From assembly GCF_030177755.1 (NCBI RefSeq), contig NZ_CP126539.1, forward strand, positions 2,132,001 to 2,196,000: a DNA stretch of 64,000 nucleotides. The letters run 5' to 3'. This stretch comes from Devosia sp. RR2S18 (lineage in GTDB: Bacteria; Pseudomonadota; Alphaproteobacteria; Rhizobiales; Devosiaceae). The notes under the pieces are model-generated. The model ran no database searches and was not told the DNA's origin. It worked only from the letters and a program-made list of their open reading frames with translations. A program made the translations under genes and the position numbers. Shown here one piece after another: positions 57,866-64,000 of this stretch. Each line of letters starts with the position of its first letter. The first letter of the stretch is position 1.

Positions 57866-59792
57866 CACCGGCGGCCGGTATGTCGGCGGAGCCAAGCACA
57901 TAGCCGGTCTCGTCGTCCGCCGGGAATAGCGATGCTGCGCCAGCACCATAGTTCACATAGACCCGGAAACCACCCCGTACCCGGCACCGGACGCCGGCAG
58001 GAAGGCTTAGGATCGGCAAGTCAGCCTCAGCGACAAGATGATCGGCTACCCGCTGGATCAACGCGCGATTACCGCTTGCTCCGAGATAGAAGAGGCGGCC
58101 CTGCGAAACCAGCACGGGCCAGCCTTTGGCATCTTCGATGATGACTTCGGCGCTGGTCTCGAGCCGTTCTCGCCAGTGATGAACGGCGCCGCCCCCATTC
58201 ACCTCCACTTCCACGTCAGATGGAATGCTGTCGACCCGCAGAACCTTTACGTCCAGCAGATCGCTGGGCAGGTCCGGTGGCAGGCGAGCGGGAATTGAGA
58301 AGTCCTCGGTCTTGGACCCGGAGCGCGGCCCGATCAGCACCCGCCCTTCGAACTCGGATATGGCAGCCCGGAGGGTTTCATTCCAGGCAAACAGCGCCGG
58401 TATGGCCAGGATATCATAGCCATCGAAGCTCTTGGTCGAGGGCGGCAGAACGTCGATGTCGATGCCGTGCTTGCGGAACACCGCATAGAGCGCGCGGGCA
58501 TGGGCGCCGTGGCTGAACCCTTGCGCCTGGGGTTGTATGTCCCAAGCCCACTCGCTTTGGTAGTCATAGACGATCGCAACGCGCCCCTTGCTAGCCTTTC
58601 CGGCAAGGCCGGTACTCTCAAGCTCCTCGGCGACTTGCATCGCCTCAAGGAACGCCGGCGCCGGTTCATTATCGGGCCGCAAGAGGCCGGCATGCATCTG
58701 CTCCTGCGCAAAGGGGGCCTGCCGCCACCGGAAAAAAGAGACGACTTCCGCACCATGGGCAAATGCCTCCCAGGCCCAAAGCCGCGCCATGCCGGGCAGG
58801 GGATCGGGATTGAAATTTCCCCAGTTCACCGGCCCAGGTTGCTGCTCCATGATCCACCAGCGCCCGTGGCCTACGGCTCGATAGAGATCGTGATGGAAAG
58901 CGGCGTTGTCGGGGTCGCCCTGGCGAAGATACTGCCGCTTGATCTCCACCGGTTCGTCGCTGACTGCCAGATGACCGATCGGGTAGGAATCCCAGCTCGC
59001 GATATCGATGCTCTCGCCGAGGTCGTAATGGTCGAACTCGGTGTACCGGCTCATGAAATTGTGGATGACCGGCAGGTCGGCGCGCCGAGCCTTGAGCACG
59101 TCGAACTGCACCTTGTTGAAGGCGCTGACCTGATCCGACGCATAGCGGCGAAAATCCAGATCGTGGACGGGGTTGGGCTCGCAAACAAGGAGGTTGGGTA
59201 GTTCGATCTGGTCGAAGCTGTTGTATTCCATGGACCAGAAGGCATTGCCCCAGGCGGCGTTCAGCGCATCCACGGTGCCGTACTTCTCCGCCAGCCAAAT
59301 GCGGAAGCCGTCCCGAGCCGCCTTGGAGTAGGAATAGGTCGTGCCGTGGCAGCCATATTCGTTATCGGTCTGCCACGCGCCCAAAGCCGAATGGTCGCCG
59401 ATGGCATTGGCGAGCAGTTGCACGATCCGCCGGCATTCCTCGCGATAGCCGAGATGTGAAAAGTCATAGTGCCGGCGCGAGCCGAAACCCTTCGTTCGCC
59501 CCTGCGCATCGACCGGCAGCATGTCGGGATGCTTGTCGATCATCCAGCGCGGCGGCGTTGCGGTCGGGGTGCCGAAAACGACCTTGAGCCCATGCTGTCC
59601 AAGCACGTCCATGGCTCGGATGAGCCAATCGAACTGGAGGTTGCCGGGCGTGGGCTCCAGCCGCGACCAGGCGAACTCGCCGATGCGGACCCATTGGATA
59701 CCCACCTCGGCCATACGGGCGGCGTCACGCTCCCACCAGTCCTCGGGCCAATGTTCGGGATAATAGCAGACGCCGAGGCTGGGTGCGGTCAT
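57834..59792 (-). CDS. Beta-galactosidase, glycoside hydrolase family 42
   Basis: 652 residues, no signal peptide, so cytoplasmic. LGVCYYPEHWPEDWWERDAA start, acid/base glutamate in WQTDNEYGCH and nucleophile glutamate in WIMEQQPGPVNW. A trimerisation domain and C-terminal beta domain follow. Releases galactose from galactosides brought in by an unseen transporter. Last gene of the dgoK-dgoA-lactonase-bga set, 8 bases after the lactonase; its 3' end overlaps comEC by 32 bases. Confidence 0.94.
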   Translation of the reverse strand: MTAPSLGVCYYPEHWPEDWWERDAARMAEVGIQWVRIGEFAWSRLEPTPGNLQFDWLIRAMDVLGQHGLKVVFGTPTATPPRWMIDKHPDMLPVDAQGRTKGFGSRRHYDFSHLGYREECRRIVQLLANAIGDHSALGAWQTDNEYGCHGTTYSYSKAARDGFRIWLAEKYGTVDALNAAWGNAFWSMEYNSFDQIELPNLLVCEPNPVHDLDFRRYASDQVSAFNKVQFDVLKARRADLPVIHNFMSRYTEFDHYDLGESIDIASWDSYPIGHLAVSDEPVEIKRQYLRQGDPDNAAFHHDLYRAVGHGRWWIMEQQPGPVNWGNFNPDPLPGMARLWAWEAFAHGAEVVSFFRWRQAPFAQEQMHAGLLRPDNEPAPAFLEAMQVAEELESTGLAGKASKGRVAIVYDYQSEWAWDIQPQAQGFSHGAHARALYAVFRKHGIDIDVLPPSTKSFDGYDILAIPALFAWNETLRAAISEFEGRVLIGPRSGSKTEDFSIPARLPPDLPSDLLDVKVLRVDSIPSDVEVEVNGGGAVHHWRERLETSAEVIIEDAKGWPVLVSQGRLFYLGASGNRALIQRVADHLVAEADLPILSLPAGVRCRVRGGFRVYVNYGAGAASLFPADDETGYVLGSADIPAAGVTVARLATAG

Positions 59793-59800
59793 GATGGTCT

Positions 59801-60679
59801 CTAGAGTGCGAGGTCGGGTTCGGCGAGGCCGGCGACATCAAGCTTGATGGAGAAGATGCCCCCTGCCGTCGGCTCCTTGGCGAGTTGCTCGGCGCTCATG
59901 GTCTTGTTGGCGGTGGTCAGGAACATCGTCTTGAGGTCTGGTCCGCCAAACGCGGGGCAACTGACTTGGCTTACAGGCACTTCGATGGTCCGCTCGATGC
60001 TTCCGTCCGGTGCGTGACGAACGACGCAGGCGCCGCCCCATTTGGCGTTCCACAAATAGCCTTCGCTGTCGACGACGGCGCCGTCGGGATAGCCAGGTTC
60101 ATCCGAAACGTCGGCAAAGAGCTCCCACTCGCCGACGGGCAGACCCGTCTCAGGATCGGTAGCCACCTTGAGGATTTGTTTGGTGGGTGTATCCGTCCAA
60201 TAGGTGGTGCGGCCATCGGGCGCAAAGCAGGTTGCATTGGGGATGCGGATATCGGTCTTGAGCGGCGTCAGCTTGCCCGATCGGTAGTGATAGAGCGCAC
60301 CGATGGCACCTTCCTCATTGCCGCGGTCCATGGTGCCGATCCAAAACGCGCCGGAGGGGTGCACGCGGCTGTCGTTGCAGCGTGTTGCTGTCTTGTCCGC
60401 CTCGATCGGCATGATGGTCTCGCCCATGCCGTGCTCGAGGTGAAAGCGCTTGAGCCCGGTTTCCGTCACCACCGCCAGATTGTCATGGTCGATGATCGAA
60501 CCTGCCGCGACGATCTCGGGTAGCTCCCACCGCTGTGCAACTTCACCTTCGGGCGTGGCGGCAAACATCGCCTTGTTGTTGATGTCAAACCAGAACAGCT
60601 GCTGTCGCCCTGGGTGCCAGAACGGGCCCTCGCCAAGTGAGCAGCGGCTGTCGATGAGAAGGGATGCTTTTTCGGTCAT
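59801..60679 (-). CDS. SMP-30/gluconolactonase family sugar lactonase
   Basis: 292-residue six-bladed beta-propeller metalloenzyme. Metal ligands fit E in LGEGPFWH, N in RCNDSRVHPSG and D in YPDGAVVDSEG. In this locus it probably opens D-galactono-lactone to galactonate. ATGA overlap with the aldolase gene upstream. Substrate is inferred from context. Confidence 0.9.
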   Translation of the reverse strand: MTEKASLLIDSRCSLGEGPFWHPGRQQLFWFDINNKAMFAATPEGEVAQRWELPEIVAAGSIIDHDNLAVVTETGLKRFHLEHGMGETIMPIEADKTATRCNDSRVHPSGAFWIGTMDRGNEEGAIGALYHYRSGKLTPLKTDIRIPNATCFAPDGRTTYWTDTPTKQILKVATDPETGLPVGEWELFADVSDEPGYPDGAVVDSEGYLWNAKWGGACVVRHAPDGSIERTIEVPVSQVSCPAFGGPDLKTMFLTTANKTMSAEQLAKEPTAGGIFSIKLDVAGLAEPDLAL

Positions 60680-61287
60680 GCGGTGCTCCCAATGTCATAG
60701 GCAGCTACAGCCTTCTGCGCCCGGTCTCCAACCTCGCTGGCGGTGACCCCAGGCTTATAGAGGAAGGTGCCGAGTCCGAAGCCAGTGCAACCAGCTGCGA
60801 AGTATTCATGGAAATTGTCCGGGTTCGCTCCCCCCACGGCATAAACCGGCAGTTCGGGAGGCAGCACAGCACGCATGGCCTTTATCCCCTTGGGACCGAG
60901 CACCTCAGCGGGGAAGAACTTCAACCCCGTCGCGCCAGCCCGAATGGCAGAGAAGGCGTCGCTGGGGGTAAATACACCCGGGTAGGACAGGAGATTGCGG
61001 CGTCTCGTTTCGCCGATCACCTGATCATTTGTATCGGGCGATACGACGAATGTGCCTCCCGCACTGGCGACGGCCTGCACATCCGCCACGCTCAGCACGG
61101 TTCCCGCGCCAATCATGGCATCGCCGCCCAGGTGCTCGGCCGCCCGCTCGATGCTGATAAGTGCATCGGGTGAGTTGAGCGGCACCTCGATCATGGTCAC
61201 GCCTGCGGCAATCAGTTGCTCGCAGACGGGGATAGTTTCTGATGGCGTGATGCCGCGAAGGATAGCAATGAGATGTCTGTGGTTCAT
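60676..61287 (-). CDS. dgoA: 2-dehydro-3-deoxy-6-phosphogalactonate aldolase
   Basis: 203-residue class I aldolase. Schiff-base lysine in GLKFFPAEV and catalytic glutamate in IEVPLNSPD; IAILRGITPSE start and the PGVFTPSDAFSAIRAGA block fit KDPGal rather than KDPG aldolase, supported by the adjacent kinase. Splits KDPGal to pyruvate and glyceraldehyde-3-phosphate. Starts in the TGATG overlap with dgoK. Confidence 0.92.
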   Translation of the reverse strand: MNHRHLIAILRGITPSETIPVCEQLIAAGVTMIEVPLNSPDALISIERAAEHLGGDAMIGAGTVLSVADVQAVASAGGTFVVSPDTNDQVIGETRRRNLLSYPGVFTPSDAFSAIRAGATGLKFFPAEVLGPKGIKAMRAVLPPELPVYAVGGANPDNFHEYFAAGCTGFGLGTFLYKPGVTASEVGDRAQKAVAAYDIGSTA

Positions 61288-62207
61288 CAGATCAATTCCG
61301 ATCTAGCGGTGCGGTCACGGGCGGCTTTCAATCCCGCGAGTACAATAGTGGTGGCGTCCACGGATTCACCCTTTGCTCCGGCCCACTCCAGCACTTGCGC
61401 GTATAGGGCGCAAAGAGCCGGTGAGCCTATGAGCGGTACCGGAGCGGTACCGATCAGCTGCCGATTGGCGCCAATTTCAGCACCGATGAGTAGCCCGGAT
61501 AGAAAACCGGCGCACCAGTCGGGCTGGCGATCGGACAGCAGCGAACCGGCGCGGATCTCGAACAGCCGCCCAAGCAGCTGACCCGGATTCTTGAGCCCGG
61601 CCATCGCGCCTGCCTCGAAGCCTTCCGCGCGTGCTGGGCCGTCGAGATCACCCTGCAAGGAGTGCCGCAGCACTGATTGCGTGCGCAGGACTTCGAACAG
61701 CTCTCCGGTCATGGCGGTCGAGAACCGCTCAATCCTTGTGCCATCGAGCACAGCCCATTTGGAGTGAGTGCCGGGCATGCAGACAACGCCCGCGAAGTCC
61801 GTGTAAGTGGCCGCGAGGCCAAGCAGCTGTGTCTCTTCACCACGCATGACGTTGTCATTGCCGCCGCGCTGACAGACGCCAGGCAGGATTGCGACTCGAT
61901 AGCGAGTGTCTGGCATTGCTGGGTATACTGCGCCTGCAGCAAGATCGCGCAGATCGGTAGGTGCCTCCAAATATGGCGCCTCCATCCAACCCTGCCGGGC
62001 GCCCGCCATGCCGCAAACCAAGACTTCAGTGGGCTGGCCCTCTTGTCCAGTGTCGGCGAGAAGCTCCATCAGAACACCAGCGAATTGGTCGCGCTGGAGC
62101 TTGCCCATGCCTTTGTCGGAGCGGCGCTCAAAAATCACCGAGCCATCGGCAGCGATGCCCCAGACCCTGAGGTTGGATGTGCCCCAGTCCACCGCTATCC
62201 AATCCAT
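61287..62207 (-). CDS. dgoK: 2-dehydro-3-deoxygalactonokinase
   Basis: 306-residue kinase with an actin-like fold (DgoK family). WIAVDWGTSNLRVWG start, GMAGARQGWMEAPY, GVCQRGGNDNVMRGEETQLLG and CMPGTHSKWAVL. ATG 62207 is preferred over a GTG at 62252 that has no ribosome site. First gene of the minus-strand catabolic operon; divergent from the dehydratase. Confidence 0.92.
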   Translation of the reverse strand: MDWIAVDWGTSNLRVWGIAADGSVIFERRSDKGMGKLQRDQFAGVLMELLADTGQEGQPTEVLVCGMAGARQGWMEAPYLEAPTDLRDLAAGAVYPAMPDTRYRVAILPGVCQRGGNDNVMRGEETQLLGLAATYTDFAGVVCMPGTHSKWAVLDGTRIERFSTAMTGELFEVLRTQSVLRHSLQGDLDGPARAEGFEAGAMAGLKNPGQLLGRLFEIRAGSLLSDRQPDWCAGFLSGLLIGAEIGANRQLIGTAPVPLIGSPALCALYAQVLEWAGAKGESVDATTIVLAGLKAARDRTARSELI

Positions 62208-62390
62208 CTTGGCGCTCAATCTATTCTCCCCGTCCGCCTCGGCGGGCGACACTAGTGACCGAATCTAATTCCAGCCAGCCCCATTCTCCGCCTGCGTCGC
62301 GACAGCAAAGGACGGCCGGGTCGACCTGTCTCCTCCTTGAGTAAGGCCCGACGCGCGTTGCGGCAGGTCGCGACGGGTTCTCCACTTCCG

Positions 62391-62404
62391 ATCATTAGTA
62401 TGAT
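62391..62404. promoter_or_regulatory. Small inverted repeat in the divergent sugar-locus promoter region
   Basis: ATCATTAGTATGAT: ATCAT and ATGAT around TAGT. Size and A/T content fit a GntR- or LacI-type half-site arrangement; no regulator gene is in the window. Confidence 0.3.
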
Positions 62405-62454
62405 TTTTTCGGTGCCAAGGCATTTAATCTCGGTGCAGCCGTGTTAGAACTGTT

Positions 62455-62464
62455 CCAACGTTGG
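62455..62464. promoter_or_regulatory. 10-bp perfect palindrome upstream of the dehydratase
   Basis: CCAACGTTGG, 39 bases before the dehydratase ATG. Candidate operator core; weak evidence on its own. Confidence 0.3.
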
Positions 62465-62502
62465 CGCTTGCGCCGACGGCCACTCAAGGAAAGATACGAC
62501 AG

Positions 62503-64000
62503 ATGACGGCAGGTAATGGCAACGGCGCGCCCAAGCAGCTGCGCTCGCGAGCCTGGTTCGACAATCCAGACAATCCCGACATGACCGCGCTTTATCTCGA
62601 GCGCTACATGAATTTCGGTGTCTCTCGCGAGGAATTGCAGTCCGGCAAGCCGATCATCGGCATCGCCCAGACAGGCTCGGATCTCAGCCCTTGTAACCGG
62701 CACCACATGGTCCTCGCCGAGCGTGTTCGCGAAGGCATTCGCGAGGCCGGCGGCATTGCAATCGAGTTTCCGGTTCATCCGATCCAGGAAACCGGCAAGC
62801 GGCCAACTGCCGGGCTCGACCGCAATCTCGCCTATCTTGGCCTCGTTGAAGTGCTTTACGGCTATCCGCTGGATGGTGTGGTGCTCACCATTGGCTGCGA
62901 CAAGACCACGCCGGCAATGCTGATGGGTGCGGCGACGGTCAACATCCCGGCCATTGCCCTGTCTGTTGGGCCCATGCTCAATGGCTGGCACAAGGGCGAA
63001 CGCACCGGTTCGGGCACCATCGTGTGGAAAGCTCGCCAGATGATGGCCGCTGGCGAAATCGACTACCCGCAGTTCATCGAACTTGTGGCGTCTTCGGCAC
63101 CTTCGACCGGCTACTGCAACACCATGGGGACGGCGACCACGATGAACTCGCTGGCCGAGGCGCTCGGCATGCAGCTTCCGGGCTCGGCGGCGATCCCTGC
63201 GCCTTACCGCGACCGGCAGGAAATCGCGTACCGCACCGGCAAGCGCATCGTCGACATGGTGCATGAGGACCTCAAGCCCTCCGACATTCTGACCAAGGAC
63301 AATTTCGTCAACGCCATCGTCGTGAACTCCGCTATTGGCGGCTCGACCAACGCGCCCATCCATATCAACGCGATTGCCAAGCACATCGGCGTCGAGCTCA
63401 ACATCGATGACTGGCAGGAGCACGGCCACAAGGTGCCGCTGCTGGTCAACCTGCAGCCGGCTGGTGAGTATCTAGGCGAGGACTACTATCACGCCGGCGG
63501 CGTTCCGGCCGTCGTAAACGAGCTGATGAAGCAGGGACTGATCCGCGAGGGCGCGCCCACGGTCAACGGCAAGTCCATTGGTGAGAATTGCCGCAGCACG
63601 CCCATTCAGGACGACAAGGTCATCCGTCCCTTCGATCAGCCGCTCAAGGGCGAAGCGGGCTTCCTGGTGCTCCGTGGCAATCTGTTCGACAATGCCATCA
63701 TGAAGACCAGCGTGATCTCGCCCGAATTTAAGGAGCGCTACCTTTCGGACCCGGTGCATCCCGGCATGTTCGAAGGCAAGGCCGTGGTGTTCGACGGGCC
63801 TGAGGATTACCACCACCGGATCGATGATCCGTCGCTCGAGATCGACGAGCACACGCTCCTGTTCATGCGCGGCGCGGGGCCCATCGGCTACCCTGGTGCG
63901 GCTGAAGTGGTGAACATGCGGCCACCCGATTACCTCATCAAGAAGGGCATCCATTCCCTAGCTTGCATCGGTGATGGTCGTCAGTCGGGTACTTCTGGCT
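62503..64000 (+). CDS. IlvD/Edd family sugar-acid dehydratase (partial, runs off window)
   Basis: The first 499 codons. [35 protein letters not shown] and [16 protein letters not shown] supply the cluster-ligating cysteines of the Fe-S dehydratases; [18 protein letters not shown] is typical of the arabinonate/fuconate/galactonate/xylonate branch and not of biosynthetic IlvD. Likely makes KDGal from galactonate for DgoK. AAGGAAAG-type site before ATG 62503. Divergent from dgoK, so both arms may share one regulator. Confidence 0.92.
   Translation, partial: MTAGNGNGAPKQLRSRAWFDNPDNPDMTALYLERYMNFGVSREELQSGKPIIGIAQTGSDLSPCNRHHMVLAERVREGIREAGGIAIEFPVHPIQETGKRPTAGLDRNLAYLGLVEVLYGYPLDGVVLTIGCDKTTPAMLMGAATVNIPAIALSVGPMLNGWHKGERTGSGTIVWKARQMMAAGEIDYPQFIELVASSAPSTGYCNTMGTATTMNSLAEALGMQLPGSAAIPAPYRDRQEIAYRTGKRIVDMVHEDLKPSDILTKDNFVNAIVVNSAIGGSTNAPIHINAIAKHIGVELNIDDWQEHGHKVPLLVNLQPAGEYLGEDYYHAGGVPAVVNELMKQGLIREGAPTVNGKSIGENCRSTPIQDDKVIRPFDQPLKGEAGFLVLRGNLFDNAIMKTSVISPEFKERYLSDPVHPGMFEGKAVVFDGPEDYHHRIDDPSLEIDEHTLLFMRGAGPIGYPGAAEVVNMRPPDYLIKKGIHSLACIGDGRQSGTSG

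Overview
This window comes from the chromosome of a GC-rich alphaproteobacterium. The long NAD-specific glutamate dehydrogenase, the sufBCDS-DUF59-sufA order, the frr-uppS-cdsA-rseP-bamA-lpxD-fabZ-lpxA-lpxB-gltA run, the gltX/comEC divergence and the many GTG/TTG starts all point to the Hyphomicrobiales; my best guess is Devosia or a close relative, which is inference from gene order and protein style rather than a search. There are no rRNAs, CRISPR arrays, transposases or prophage genes. The one tRNA is tRNA-Leu(UAG). Almost all of the sequence is core chromosome.

Layout. 1-4573: SUF iron-sulfur assembly operon (sufB fragment, sufC, sufD, sufS, sufT-like, sufA). 4672-10938: aroA, a diguanylate cyclase, an RhlE-type RNA helicase and topoisomerase IV subunit parE. 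11141-14790: two tandem paralogous secreted proteins, a short leader ORF with hairpins ahead of an ABC-F ATPase, and a double-PilZ protein. 14795-20742: giant glutamate dehydrogenase, a 39-residue membrane peptide, a DUF6894-type protein and a flavin reductase. 20848-23855: sodB divergent from a putative Fe-S HTH regulator translationally coupled to a group III truncated globin, then cysA. 23917-25920: glnBA with a sigma54 promoter and NtrC-like sites. 26019-36767: tRNA-Leu, tig, nnr, a P450, clpP, clpX, arginase and lon. 36973-40592: a 32-residue peptide and dnaE. 40916-54081: rpsB-tsf-pyrH-frr-uppS-cdsA-rseP-bamA-lpxD-fabZ-lpxA-lpxB with gltA converging. 54229-57865: gltX divergent from comEC. 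57834-64000: sugar catabolism locus (GH42 beta-galactosidase, SMP-30 lactonase, KDPGal aldolase, KDGal kinase, divergent IlvD/Edd dehydratase).

How the genes work together. Three themes stand out. First, iron-sulfur and redox handling: suf genes, SOD, the cysteine-rich HTH regulator and the globin. Second, protein quality control: trigger factor leads into clpP-clpX and lon, with heat-shock-like promoters before clpP and lon. Third, envelope building: undecaprenyl phosphate, CDP-DAG, BamA and lipid A enzymes in one long co-directional run; dxr and lpxI, often found inside this run in relatives, are absent from it. The terminal locus fits oxidative De Ley-Doudoroff galactose breakdown: beta-galactoside to galactose, galactonate, KDGal, KDPGal, then pyruvate plus glyceraldehyde-3-phosphate; the galactose dehydrogenase is not in the window.

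The most interesting non-core signals are the ABC-F leader peptide with flanking hairpins, the sodB/HTH/globin intergenic region with a perfect 11-bp inverted repeat, two very small membrane-peptide genes, the tandem two-cysteine secreted proteins, and an apparent frameshift in the N-terminal part of comEC. Nothing here can be called a demonstrated new system; each is a testable lead.
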